Source of the DNA: Notospermus geniculatus
Taxonomy: Eukaryota; Nemertea; Pilidiophora; Heteronemertea; Lineidae
Length of the DNA: 64,000 nucleotides
Direction: 5' to 3'
Assembly: GCA_002633025.1 (NCBI GenBank)
Contig: NMRB01000052.1
Coordinates: forward strand, 1 to 64,000
Shown: piece by piece, positions 45,690 to 58,208 of the stretch
Layout of the letters: each line of letters starts with the position of its first letter
How positions within the stretch are numbered: the stretch's first letter is position 1
The notes under the pieces: generated by a model
What the model was told of the DNA's origin: nothing
Seen by the model: the letters and a program-made list of their open reading frames with translations, nothing else
Database searches by the model: none
Position numbers and translations under genes: made by a program

Positions 45690-46738
45690 TTGAGTATATA
45701 ACAAATGACGTGGAAATAGGTACAATAGTTGAAAAACGTGTAATAATTTTTTTAAATCAGTCATGAATAGCAGCAACAAATACCTTAGGATCTGTGCCCA
45801 AGCGGTCCTGCGTGGCAGCAGATCCAATACGAGTAACAGTGTAAGTGTCATCACAAACAAGCACAATGAGAACATTAGTAGTCTGTCCATGTAAATATGC
45901 ACTGTACGATGCTCAATGCACTTTCAAATTTATACTTGTAATGTTCAAACCACATTCAAATACTGAACCACACAGCATTTCACGGGAACTTAGATTCCTG
46001 TTACCGCCATTTCCAGGGAGCATGTCCCAGCAGAGAGACTTGACTCCGACCGTCATTTTGGAGACATAAGCTGCTGGCGTAAATTCATAAAACCTCAAGC
46101 CGCATGTCAACCTTGTACCTATTATCACCTCGTTGGAAGTTATCCACGAATGAAACCTCTGAAAATGTGAGAACCAACGGAATGCCCTCTTACGGCGACG
46201 TCGAGAGAAGCTGGCGCCTCCGAGCCGGTCGGTTTTCCTCCTATCCTGAAGGCTTCAGCAATGTAAAGCTTATTGCATTGTACCGCCTGGCATTCGTTGC
46301 TAGCGAATTAGAAGACAGAATCTGACGAAAAATACGGCATCGTCGACCTAAACGCTGACACTCAATGGCAAATATTTTTTTATGTATCACGTCTTGGCGT
46401 GAATGAACTGTAAGGATACTGCTCTGTTCTCGATGTGTCCAAGATTCAGTATGATGTAAGTAATCGATGGTTCTACACCATTGATTTCCTTGGAGAAACA
46501 CGTATTGTATGTACTTTTGAAAGGATGAAAAAAGTCATAGCTATCGAACGATGTGCCTTTCACATTTTCATGTAAATTTCAGATAGCATAGCCGACTATA
46601 CGCCCAATCAAAATTAGAACAGGTGTGACGGGAATCAACGTCATAGGAATGCAAGTCCGCCAAACAATAGTAGCCCGTTATCTGGCTATTGTAAGGTTAT
46701 ATTCGAAAGGTCATGGTATCTATAGCCATATACATGTA
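45690..46738. other. No supported gene; small foldback at 46610-46822
   Basis: The word ttagaacaggtgtgacggga near 46613 faces tccctgtcacacctgtctaa near 46795. So the outer end of the large inverted repeat itself folds back. Other frames are unconserved. Confidence 0.45.
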
Positions 46739-48340
46739 TTCTAATCCCTCGCTGAACAATAAGACTGGACTTTGATTTCAGTGGGACTTTTATCCCTGTC
46801 ACACCTGTCTAAAATACCGTACAGAAACGCGGCGAGGAGCATGAAGAATTTTAATAACTTGTAGGCCTTATGAACCTGGGCCCAGTTGCACCAAACTTTA
46901 GTTCTTATCGTAAGATATGGAATTTGGGACGACCCCTAAGACATGTCGTAACTGTATAGGCAGGAACGTTAGGACGATGTCCTAAGACATCGATGGTGCA
47001 ACCCATTTTTAGCTCACTCGTGAGCTTTTATCGAGTTTCGGTCCGATCGGACATCCAATATAGCCGCCAGGTGGCGTAACCTGAAAATCGACCAAGTCTT
47101 ATAACTCAGAAATGGCTTGACCCAGAGTTCTGAGAATTTCTCAAACTTGATATTTACCTCCCTCTATGTGATCTTTACAAGCACGTCAAATTTTGGCCTG
47201 ATTAAACTTCCAATATGGCCGCCAGGTGGCGTAACCCGAAAATCATCAAATGTGCTGTAACTCAGGAATGACTTGACCCAGAGCAATCAAATGTGCTATG
47301 TGGCTCCCTCTAGATGATGTTTATGTGCATGTGAAGTTTTGGCCCAATCGGACATCCAATATGGCCGCCAGGTGGCATAACCCAACAATCATTGAAGTTC
47401 TGCAACTTGGGAACGACTTGACCCAGATTGCTCATAACTGACATGTACCTCTCTCTGTCATTTATACACTGTTATGTCCAAACGAGTGAGCACATGGTCC
47501 ATGGACCATTTCATTGTTCTTAACTTTAAGACAGCACCTACGACCTTTGGTGCACTGACTTTCCGGATGAGATCCAACATTTTTGCTCTATCTCACCCCA
47601 ACATTTAATGAAATGGTCCAGGGGCCATGTGCTCACCGAGGTGTAAATGTAGACCTACCAAAGAATGAATGACATTTACATGTATGTTAAAGTCTAGATA
47701 CAAATTCACACCAGGCTATTCTATTCTTGTTCCTATTGTGTGATGAGATATTGACAAAAGTCGTTTTTCAAAAATTCTGACAGGCAGCCATATTTGAAGC
47801 TGTTCACGTGATATCGGCCAAGGTCCAGTTTTCCAGTTTTCAAGATGGCTGCTTTACCAGTCGACCCGCAAAGGTATGGACCGCGCCACGACATGTCAGC
47901 CATGGTATTTGGCGGTACTACATGTAACTGCTAAATCACTGAACGAAAGCGAGGCAAAGACGTAGGCGTAGCAGACGCTATGAAACAATCACTAATTACG
48001 CACGATTAGTCAGAGTTTCACAGTGATGTTTACATGTTGATGGCAGTTTCTCTGCAAAAGTTGCCGAATATTTCATGGCAAGTCATCGGTGCAGTTTTGG
48101 CCGAGTTATCTATCGAAAGGTACAATGTAACCTTGTGTTTTTGTGCTTTTCTCGAAAATAGGCGTTCTTTGAAGCGCGCACACTTTAATTCTTGGAATAG
48201 TACATGTATTTGGAAATGTCTGCGTAGGTCGTTCGTGTGGTTTTAACATAGGAAGGTGTACACCCTTAATCATAAGTAAATGCACACCTAATAAACTTCA
48301 ATATTTCCCAAAATCTTCAGTGAATTAACGTTTGCTTTTT
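46739..48340 (+). repeat. Left arm of a >17-kb inverted repeat
   Basis: Starts aatccctcgctgaacaataa. It matches the reverse complement of 61360-64000 through long stretches (for example cagtcgacccgcaaaggtat as near match, agcgaggcaaagacgtaggc, ttcttggaatagta and aaatcttcagtg), ending near 48340. It is interrupted at 46877-47560 by another insertion absent from the right arm. Confidence 0.8.
46877..47560. mobile_element. Insertion in the left arm with ~150-bp tandem repeats
   Basis: Ends gggcccagttgcaccaaact and an imperfect complement (tttggtgca) near 47550. Inside, 47050-47470 holds three degenerate copies starting ccaatat(a/g)gccgccaggt. The right arm lacks it. Confidence 0.6.
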
Positions 48341-48870
48341 ATGGCAGATAGGCCTATTTAGGGCCTTAAGAGACATTTTGAGACAATCAAATGGTCCTTG
48401 GACCATGTGCTCACCTGTGGGTGAATGTCCCAGCAGAACAGAATGACAATTGCGAGTTCAAGTGTATAGGCCTATTCTGTACAGCCAGGCCTAACAGGGC
48501 AGGGTATAGGCCTGGGCCTAGGCATCTGAATTCTGAATTGCATTGCCATCAAAATATTGGGGTAGGGCCTAGTCCTAGATTGGGCCCATCAAAGTCTTTG
48601 ACTAATCATGTTGAATGGCCTTTGACTAATCATGGTTGAATGGCCTAGGCCAAGGTGCATGTAACAAAATACCTACCAGCACAAGCAAAAGTTTGTTCAT
48701 CATGTCCAAACAAAGGCAACATCATCAGATATTCCCGCTGACACAGCACATCCACACCATGACTCAGCAGAATGACAGTCACACAACCAGTGAACACTAC
48801 TGACTACTAGTATAGGCCTAGGCCTGCCTGTTACCATGGACACTGTACTGACTGACCCCACCTCTGTCTC
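48341..48870. other. Spacer, no gene
   Basis: Contains the atggtcc-tt-ggaccatgtgctcacc palindromic word also near 47490 and 8980, plus taggcc-rich DNA. Confidence 0.4.
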
Positions 48871-48873
48871 TTT

Positions 48874-49373
48874 TAGTCCGGGGGCTAGGTGGCCTCACCT
48901 TGCACCCCCCCCCCCCTTAAAATTGACGAAACTGCATGCATGATGTAGTATTCTACCTATATTTACAATTTTTAGATGTTAACAGTGAAATAATAGGGAT
49001 GAAATGTCCTTGCTGGGCAGTTGAACATTGCTATGGCACTAAATTTCTGTGAGGTCATTTTTGGGGTAGGGGAAATTCAAATAGCTGTAACTCGGCAACC
49101 CCTAATGGTATGGCAATCAAATACCCCTCAAAATGAAGGTCTTGAAGAGTGCTTTCAGATGATGTATAATGTATGCACATTGAATCCATATCTAGGTCAC
49201 CAGAGGTCAAAAGGTCACAAAAGTACGGCTCTGCTTAAAATCTGACATGTGGGCATTGATATGGTCAATGCGGCTTGAAATTTCACAGTAACTCCTATTA
49301 AACAAACTTAAAATGTAGTTTAGGCATCCTCTTGTATATTCCATCCAATAATGTTCAAGTATTATGCAGATGG
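48874..49373 (+). repeat. Left terminal inverted repeat of the Academ-like element
   Basis: About 500 bp with a poly-C run near 48906-48918. The frame 49021-49245 is a mirror of the one at 55153-55377 and is not a gene. Confidence 0.9.
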
Positions 49374-49807
49374 AGGATGCAGTGAGAAACGAAACATGGC
49401 CTAATTTCAAATACGTCCCAAAATCTGTGATCCAGAGATGAGAAGGATAAAAACGAACATAAGTTCCACCAAACCATCAATGTTATCACTTTTTCTTTTG
49501 GTTACAGTACTATTCATAACGCACATCCTACAATATGCAAATTAGGTTTATCTGTAGGTCATCGGGAGTCATTTTAGTTCAAAAATTTAATAATGCCCGT
49601 ACAGAGTGACACATACGGTTTGTCAAATGGTGACTAAGTGCCAGCTCAGTTAGTTTTAGTACATTGGCAGGCTTTTATCTCCAATGATTACTTCACGATT
49701 CACTTGTCCTCTAACATGTGAAATCCAAACTTGTATAGTTCTGTAGCTGGCACAATATCCATGGCCCAAAAAACTAAACCCATACCTGGAATATTATTCA
49801 AATGTGA

Positions 49808-52800
49808 TTAGTCACTGTCACTATCGTCACTTCTGTCGGAACTTTCCTCGTCATCACTGTCAAAGTCATCCTCGACTTCATCTCCCTCTTCATTCTCTAC
49901 CTGCTCCAGAATGTCCGCCAACTTAGGGGGAGTGGGTCTCCTTCATACCACTTCGGTTCCAACTTTGTTCCATCTTTCAAAATCCATCCGTGACAGCCAT
50001 TGGGATCTGGAATTTCTGACTTGGCAACATGAGCTCGTTTCCAAATTGCTACTTGATAGTTTACCCTTCTGATGTGTTCCTTCAGGCAAACTCTCGGGGG
50101 TGGAAGCGCAGACAAGTCGACGTGTTTCTTTGCGTCCAAAGATTTCTCTGGGCCCCTGCACTTTGAAACTAGCATTTCAAAGCGAAGTTTATCAACATCC
50201 TTCGTCTTAGTTCTCTTGTTGTACATGGTGCATGTAAAATCCTCAAGACCACGGAAGAGGTCTTCAGAAATCTCCCAAGATTCGCCAAGGCATCTGAAAA
50301 CTTCCTGGTATTTCGGTTTTTCCTGCAAGAGTTTTAGGGGTTTAACTTTGCCTATTCCCTTGAAAGAGCTTGTGGTGTCGCATCTCGTATACGCGTGAAG
50401 GCCAAGAAGGGCTGAACAATAAGTTGGAGTGAATTCCTTTGCCATTTCACTGACATCGATTAGCCTTCGTTTGTTTCCCGTGCCTGTATCAAAGAGGAGG
50501 TGGACCTTCAAGTTCGATGCATAGTACAGCAGTATGAAAAATATGTCAGTGTCTGGACTTCGGACACGGACATATTCATACCCCTCTTCCTCCGCGTAGA
50601 AAGAGTACAGCACAACACGAGAGTCAGTCTCCTCTTGATTAGATGCAAGGTCTGGTAGTTCGGATGTTTTTACTTTCTCTCCGTCTGTCGTGATTTTGTA
50701 AGCTTTCCCCTCACACACCATGATTATGGACTTGTTCTGCAGCTTGGAACTGAAATCTTCACTACTCCAAACCTTTAGGATTAAAGCGATCAACTGTTCC
50801 TTGTTTTCGTCATTACTCAGGAATTCCTTCCAATTTTCAGGTCTCCTGGTATTCTCTCCATGGATAATGCGCTTCTCTCCGCTACCTCTCTTAGACCTTT
50901 CCATAGACTTGATTGACATCTCCTTGTACATGTCTGTGCTGAAAATGATGTTTGATTTCCCGGATGTGCTGACTGCAAAAATGTTCTGGCAAATTTGCTT
51001 GAATGTCCTTGGCATCTCCTTCATAGCATAGAATACAGCATTTCCATCCTCAATGTTCATGGTCTCAAGATCAGGAGGAACATCAGCGTCTTCGACATCT
51101 TTGACCAGTAAGTGAAAGCCCTTGCTCTTATCTGTCTTTAAAAGGTATCCATCTGGAGTCCCAATTGATGATGGTACTGGCATGAGGGGATATCGCAGGA
51201 GTTCTTTCATGTCAAGTTTTTCTGGTAGAGTCTGAGATTTGAGCAGTAGTTGGAAAGCCACATTTCCTTGTTGTTTGTATTCCACAGTTCGATTGTTTGA
51301 TGTTTTTACAAGTGCTTTCTTTCCGGTGTCAGCAAATGTTTTCAGCTTCTGCTTTTTTATGGGAGCAAAGAAATCCTCATTTTTCTTCAATCTGGCATTG
51401 ATGAACTCGTCCTTGGCATGCTTTCCCACCTCCTCAGCCGACATAATGTCCTTGCAAACATCAGGTGGCACAGGAGCACCAGATAGGACGCAGATTAGTC
51501 CATCATTTTCCACATCGAATGGATTGAGAAAACCTTCAACAGCGTCCATGACCTTCTTCGTGACAGCCTCGCTCTTTTGAATCTGTGAGGGTCGGACATC
51601 ACGGTGTCTGTAGTCTCTGCCCGTCTCATCTCCCATGTTGGCCATCTGCAGCATGACGTCTAGGTATCTGGATCGTTCGTGAGCTGTTTTAGCCCAACGC
51701 CTGTAAGCTTCATAATTGTTCAGGAGACCCGAAACACCAGCACCTCTGCCCCCTGCACCAGCATGTGACTTTGCGTGCTTCATAAAGGTCTCTTCGATGG
51801 TTTTATCGACTGCGCAGAGATTTCCTGGAATCATAGAACGCGCAACACTGATTGCACCAAGCTTCAGCAATTCGCTTGCTCCTGGGTGTGACACTTCAAT
51901 ATTTGCCAAGAAGACCGAGAAGTAGGTTAGGTACCGAGCGTAGTTCTGCCCATCGAAACTGAAGAACAGATCGGCCATCACACTGAGGCATGCTCCATAG
52001 AGGGTGAAGTTGTTGGTCTTCACAGAATTCAGGAAAGATAGCACCAACCAGACATGATCTGCATAGCTCAACCAAAAGGTAGCTGTCTTTCCCAAAAGAC
52101 CATTTCTAACCTGAAGCCGAAATTCAGTGTATTCAGCGAGGTATCCCTGAAATGCAGCATCACTCAAAACAGCATCTAGGTTGTCCTTGCTTCTCTCTTC
52201 AAGCAGATGGCAGACCTTCGACATTGATTCCTCAGGCAGGTTCTGCAGTAAGGGACCATCTTCACCTCTGTGCTCTTGGAACTTTTTGACCAACAACCTC
52301 TCAAGTCCTTCCGCCATTGCCTTATGACAGTATATTGCTCGACTGTAGTTTTTCCCTGAGATTACTCCTTGCAAGGACCCACTTGACATCAGCCCTGATT
52401 CGAGCAAGATCTCTGAGAATCCTGAACCAGCCATCTTCTTGCCGATCATTTTTAAGTACGCACATACAGTGTGAAATGACCCTATCATAACTATGTGGTC
52501 TTTGTAGGTGTCTGGGCTTTTCCATATTATGAGAATGCTTTCATACACACTCCCAAGTCGAAAGTCGTCACCGTGTACTTCTGGCCAACTTCCTTTGAAC
52601 ACTGATTTGACATCCTGAGGCATTCCTGAACAGTACTGTTCTCTGTGATTGGATGGTTTATCACTGGATAGTAGTCAATGGTGGTAAGCTTGGCTGGTTT
52701 GACGCCAGTTTCTGAAATAAAACCACCCCACCCTGGGACGCCTTGTCCTGTCATGCTGCTAAGTATCCTGAGAATACACCAGGAAAGATTCAACTCCACT

Positions 52801-54509
52801 GACTTTGACAAGGAACCTTCACTGCCAGGGATGGACAGTTGCCTAATATTCATTTTCGGGCCATTCCTCTGACTTAGGTAGCAAGCAGGCAGACTTTCTG
52901 GCTCACCAGCCACTAAAGATCTCTTTCCCGTCTTAGGTACAGATGGGATAAAAGGATCAGATGTCTCCTCGTCTGGTTGAATGTTCTGCATCATTATGCC
53001 GTGTGCCGTATGCACTGACCCAGCTCCCGACAGATCATTGACGTATTGGTCGAAATTGTCGAAATCACTGTGAAAGAAGGCTGGACCAGAAGGGTTACGC
53101 ACAACTTGTGGGGTCAGAACAGTGGATGCCTCTTCCAATGCAGTGGCAAGGGCAGTTTCTAGTTCAAGAGAAAAATAATAGCTCTCAGCGTGTCCAAGTT
53201 TATTCATGAGTGTACTGAGCTGTTTACTTCGGAAGAGGTGGCGCAAAGTCATGCAGACTAGGATGTGCTTGGGCATTTTCCATTCTCCTCTTGTTGCCGC
53301 ACGACAAATGTCTTGACCAAGGGACGACAGCAGTCGTTCTATCCTCTCGGAGCCGGAAGAATCAGTGTTATTACCACTAATCAAAACCCTGAGGAACCTC
53401 TGCAGACCATCAGGGACTGGGTTTTCAATGGTTTGCAGGTAGGAAGCAGTGGGTGGCCATGGCATTTCACCAGCTTTTTGAAAGGCATCTTTGATTATCT
53501 GGTGTAAAAGAACGGCTACATCACTCATCTGATTTGAACTAGGCCTAGCTAAGGAGTAACTACTCTTCACCGCAGTAGCAAGATCAAGATCATTGCTAAA
53601 TACTAAGGCAGACTGCAACTGTCCACCCTTTCTGTCTAGAGAAACAATGCTAAGCTTTTCTGAATACACCTCATGTTTGGTCAGTCTTAGTTTAAGTGTT
53701 TCTGTTCTGTAGTTTGGATTAGCAAATTGTGTCCTTGATAAATGTTCAATGTACAGGTCACGAAGATCCGTCATTTTCATTACTTGTTTACCAATGATTA
53801 TCTTCTGGTCAATAACTTCGCACACCTTTGCGAAACAACTGTCATGCACTCTTTCACAATCCTTAGTCTGCTGTTTGGCTGCCTCATCTGAACTCTTCCA
53901 TGTTGCTGGATCACAGTACTTCATTCGACAATGTTTGTGGTAGCGGGCTTCACAGGCAAAGAGGTCGTATCCTCGAATACGTGTAGCGAGTTCTTCATCT
54001 CCTCTGCGCTCTGCGATCTGGAGAATGGTGTCCCCACCTCCATGCGAAAAGTATGAAAGTCCTTCTGTGGTCCATGATCCTTTGATTAAAACTTTTTTCT
54101 GCCCAAAGCCCTTACAAAAAATGCAGTTTTGCTCAAACAGCACTTTATCCAAAGAACCACGGCGAGTAGATGCCCTTCCACGCTCAGCATCATCTGTAGC
54201 ATCACCGACAGGTTTGAGGCGACTTAAATTACTGGTGAACCGTTGGTAGCACTCTCTGTGGTAACCGTGGGTCTCATCAAACTCATCAGGGATCTGCCTG
54301 CAAATATCATCTTGACGATATGCAGACCCAAGGGGCTGTGACTGTCGTTTATTTCTGACTTCACAAATGTTATCAAATCTTTCTTGTCGATTTGGTAGGT
54401 CATAGAAACGAACAAAGTTTGTTGTTTTCACAACACTACTGTGAATGATGCAGATACAATCTCTGTCATCGGTTAGCCTTTCAGTGCTAGCCTTCCTCTT
54501 TGGTGGCAT
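49808..54509 (-). CDS. Academ-like transposase with XPG/FEN-type nuclease region, two frameshifts
   Basis: ATG at 54509 (MPPKRKAST). The frame runs to 52527, shifts by one base near 52535, continues to about 49925, shifts again in a C run and ends with an acidic Ser/Asp tail at 49808. Total about 1.5 kilo-residues. N-terminus: zinc module 1 (CICI..., ending HGYHRECYQRFT), then module 2 (CIFC..., ending CEARYHKHCRMKY). C-terminal part: EETDSRVVLYSF, RSPDTDIFFILLYY and CDTTSSFKGIGKVKPL. An acidic SPDTD strand followed by a GIGK-type helix-hairpin-helix-like box is the XPG/FEN nuclease plan. The two large overlapping frames are one gene: VTTFDLGVCMKA continues into IIWKSPDTYKDH in the other frame. 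The shifts may be real decay or sequencing errors. It sits alone between the element's inverted repeats. Confidence 0.65.
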
Positions 54510-55027
54510 TTTCTTTGTCTCACATTCATAGGTAAGCTGAAATAAAGAGCGACATTTTCAGCCTTGCCGCCTATCTACATAGCGATTTTCACAGAAACCC
54601 CAGCCTCTCAGCACAAGAGCGCCATCCCTTAAACATCCGCAATATTATCACCATTGGAAAGATCTTCAGTACACATTTACTACTATTGACACACATTACA
54701 CTCCAGGCATGGTGAGCTACACTGTACTTTCACTTTCACTTTCATTTTGATGGGCTGTCAGACACAGGCAAATCCTGTGTAACACTAATCAGATATTAAT
54801 GAAAGATGACCTACCTGGTGAGACCATCATGCATGTGTATGCAGCTATTTCTGAACTTTATTGAGCAAAAATACCAAAGAAAAGTTATCTAGAAAGCCAT
54901 GACCATTGCATTGTCTTAAGTGTAGTCACTAGAGTGACACCAGATGTCACTACTTGCTAAAATAGCTTGTGTAGAGCTTCTGTCTTACAGGGAAAATTTG
55001 ACCTTCTTTCATTTACTACAGTAACAC

Positions 55028-55522
55028 ACATCTGCATAATACTTGAACATTATTGGATGGATACAAGAGGATGCCTAAACTACATTTTAAGTTTGTTTAA
55101 TAGGAGTTACTGTGAAATTTCAAGCCACATTGACCATATCAATGCCCACATGTCAGATTTTAAGCAAAGCCGTACTTTTGTGACCTTTTGACCTCTGGTG
55201 ACCTAGATATGGATTCAATGTGCATACATTATACATCATCTGAAAGCACTCTTTAAGACCTTCATTTTGAGGGGTATTTGATTGCCATACCATTAGGGGT
55301 TGCCGAGTTACAGCTATTTGAATTTCCCCTACCCCAAAAATGACCTCACAGAAATTTAGTGCCATAGCAATGTTCAACTGCCCAGCAAGGACATTTCATC
55401 CCTATTATTTCACTGTTAACATCTAAAAATTGTAAATATAGGTAGAATACTACATCATGCATGCAGTTTCGTCAATTTTAAGGGGGGGGGGTGCAAGGTG
55501 AGGCCACCTAGCCCCCGGACTA
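55028..55522 (-). repeat. Right terminal inverted repeat of the Academ-like element
   Basis: Reverse complement of 48874-49373, with a small deletion (tatat/tatcc area near 55060) and a few substitutions. Confidence 0.9.
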
Positions 55523-55589
55523 TTTGTGTCATAGCGTCATAGTCATAATATATTGCACCATGTGCTTTGAACAACCGGCTCCACTGGTT

Positions 55590-57395
55590 GACCATGAGTT
55601 CCCAAACTGGATGGATGTATAGGCCTAGTGTTGTAGTTCATTGAATAGTCACTAGATGGCTCCATTTGAAACACACAAAAGTTCAATAACTAACTTATTA
55701 TTTGACGGATCATCACCAGATTTGTATCATGGGTACATCTAATGAAGACACATGATATATTAAACGGGTTTTCAAGTTGAATAACGTTTATCGTTCACAC
55801 AGGTCAAGGTCCATTTTCCAAAATGGCTGCCTGGCAGCGGTCTGTGAAGTCCGATCACACTGAAATTTGCTGTACACATGAAGGCTACAAAGATTCATAC
55901 TTGTTCACGTTCAGAACATTCCAGCTCTAGTAGTTAACGAGCTACGGGCCAACGCCCAATTTCCAAGATAGCCACCTGGTGGCCGTATTTGAAGTCCGAT
56001 CGACCCGAAATTCGCCACAGTCATAGAGGGTACCTAGATACATCATCACACTGAATTTGAACAATCCACGACAAATAGCTACGAAACGTGCCACCCAACG
56101 ATGAAATTTCAAACTTTGACCTCTGTGACCTTGAAAATTGCGTCAAATCAAAAACCCGGGTGGTATGTTGTGTATCCTCATCAGATGTACCTACGATAAA
56201 AAAATGGTGATGATCTGATCAACGGTCAAGGCGACACTGCACTTTAAATGTTTTTGGTTTATCCCCCTGGTGGCCAAGCTAGGAATCAGATCGGACCGAA
56301 ACGTGGAGCCTGAGGTCAGCTGACCTAGGGGCACATATGTGTGAAGTTTGAAGTCAATATATCCAGTAGTGCCAGTGGTTCAACATCAGTTTCCAAACAG
56401 GATGTATGTACTGAGTTCATTGAATAGTCATGGTTCCATTTGAAATGGACAAAAAGAGCAATAACTAACTTATTATTCGACGGATCATCACCAAATTTGT
56501 GTCATAGATACATCTAATGCAGATACATGATATATTATACGGGTTTTCAAGTTGAACAACGTTTATCGGTCACACACGTCAGAGTTCCATTTTCCAAAAT
56601 GGCTGCCTGGCAGCGGTCTGTGAAGTCCGATTACGCTGAAATTTCCTGTACACATGAAGGCTACAAAGATACATACTTGTTCAGGTTCAGAACATTCTAG
56701 CTCCATTCATTATCGAGCTATGGGCCAACGCTCAATTTCCAAGCTAGCTACCTGGTGGCCATATTTGAAGTCCGATCGGCCGGAAATTCGCGACAGACAT
56801 AAAGGGTACCGTACCTAGATACATCATCACACCTAATTTGAACAATCCAGGACAAATGGCCAGGAAACGTGCCACCCGACGATGAAATTTCGAACTTTGA
56901 CCTCTGTGACCTTGAAAATTACGTCAAATCAATATGTCGTGTATCCTCATAAGATGTACCTACGACAAAAATTTGGTGATGATCGGATCAACGGTTAAGG
57001 CGAAACTGCACTTTAAAGAGACTTAGAAAATTTTTTCAAGCTTAGGTTATCACAAAATGCTAGTCTTTCATGATACTTTCTCACAGTAAATTCACTTTTT
57101 CAATTAATTGTTAATTAATTGTCAATTAATTATTTATCACGAAAGACTAGCATATTGTAACAACCGAAGCTAGAAACAATTTTCCTAGTCCCTTTAAAGG
57201 TTTTCGGTTTATCCCCCCTGGTGGCCAAGCCAGGAATCAGATCGGACCGAAACTTGGTGTCATTGGTCATCTGACCTAGGGGTATATATGTACCAAGTTT
57301 CAGATCAATAGCCCCAGCGGTTACGAACCGTGCCCTGCTAACGGACTACAGACGACGGACGCTGCACCATTGTACGAGCTCACCACAGGTGAGCT
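55590..57395 (-). repeat. Long 'AGCTCACC'-family element, tandemly duplicated
   Basis: Two copies, 55590-56360 and 56385-57395, share words in order (gacggatcatcacca, aaaatggctgcctggcagcg, cgatgaaattt, ggaatcagatcggaccgaaac). The right end has cacaggtgagctaaaaa, inverted relative to 23040. Function unknown; no ORF. Confidence 0.75.
57017..57192. mobile_element. Foldback MITE in the second copy
   Basis: Arms agagacttagaaaatttttt and its imperfect complement, with tgctagtctttc paired inside. Flanks are TTTAA on both sides. The first copy of the host repeat (near 56247) has one uninterrupted ctttaaatg, the empty site. Confidence 0.75.
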
Positions 57396-57483
57396 AAAAA
57401 TTACCTTGATATTTGATAAAATGCATTTCTGGCGAAAGTTTGAAATTTCCATAAAAAAGTGCGATTTTTATCGGTCATTTCAT

Positions 57484-58206
57484 CGGAACCAAACCAACGT
57501 CTCTTTAAAGCCCGTTTGAAGAAAATGATACGGTATCATAAACGTTTACAACAAACCGTTCCAAGTTCGTTTCAACGAATTCAAACGTGAGTACCTAAGG
57601 GACCATCTCCAAAATACAAACTAACTTGAAACGTCTTGTCCAAAACGAATTTTAAACATGTTAAACGAAAAAATTCGTTTGAGAACTGAGTGAAAACCAT
57701 TTGACGACGCTTATGGATTTTCGTTACAAGAACGTTTGATCCCAAACGCAATATTCGTTTGGAAATCTTCATGAAAAACGTTTTTATTTTTATCCAGCGA
57801 GATAAACGTTTCTAATGCGTTTAAACGAACTTGAAACGTTTTGTTCCAAACATTATTTAAGGGCCTGTCACACTGAAGTAGTTCTCAAAACGTCCTGCCC
57901 CTCATAAAAAAATGGTAAAACGGGCTAGAACGTGTAATCCTTGGCCAAGTAAATGCGTCGATGTTCTGGAGCACCCTTCCCGTCCATGAAGTTCGTAAAA
58001 AGACTGAAAAGTTACCACTACGTCCACTCCGTTCGCACACAGTTTGAGCCCGTTCGACAAAATTTTCAAGAACGTACGGAGAACTAGCTCAGTGTGACTG
58101 GGGCATTAGGTACTCACGTTTGAATTCGTTGAAACGAACTTGGAACGGTTTGTAGTACGTTTCGGATACCGTCTCATTTTCTCAAACAGGCGTTGGTTTG
58201 GTTCCG
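57484..58206. mobile_element. 723-bp foldback element with a nested Harbinger-type MITE
   Basis: Ends cggaaccaaaccaacg and its complement; arms full of cgttt/aaacg words. At 57860-58105 a second MITE (aggg(c)cctgtcacactgaag ends) is flanked by TTA on both sides. Confidence 0.75.
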
Positions 58207-58208
58207 CG

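Larger units (their letters stand above)
48874..55522 (-). mobile_element. 6.65-kb Academ-like DNA transposon
   Basis: Bounded by inverted repeats of about 500 bp (48874-49373 and 55028-55522) that differ at only a few positions by eye. Each begins tagtccgggggctaggtggc. Flanks are TTT on both sides, a 3-bp target duplication. It encodes one long protein on the minus strand with two Cys/His modules and a C-terminal XPG/FEN-like nuclease region. Academ elements are described as having 3-4-bp duplications and an XPG-like nuclease, which is why I choose that superfamily. The near-identity of the ends suggests recent activity, but the coding frame has two apparent 1-base shifts. Confidence 0.65.

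Noticed and set aside
45687-46325. Hydrophobic frame 45687-45902 (minus) and frame 46104-46325 as exons
   Set aside because: No paired splice sites and no recognisable domain; leucine-rich translation of AT-rich DNA.
49021-49410. Frames 49021-49245 and 55153-55377, which encode nearly the same 74 residues
   Set aside because: They are the two terminal inverted repeats of the Academ-like element translated on opposite strands. The conservation is at DNA level.
49897-54509. Two overlapping large genes (49897-52623 and 52527-54509)
   Set aside because: The family sequence runs from one frame into the other at about 52535. It is one gene with a frameshift, and the ATG at 52623 is not a real start.
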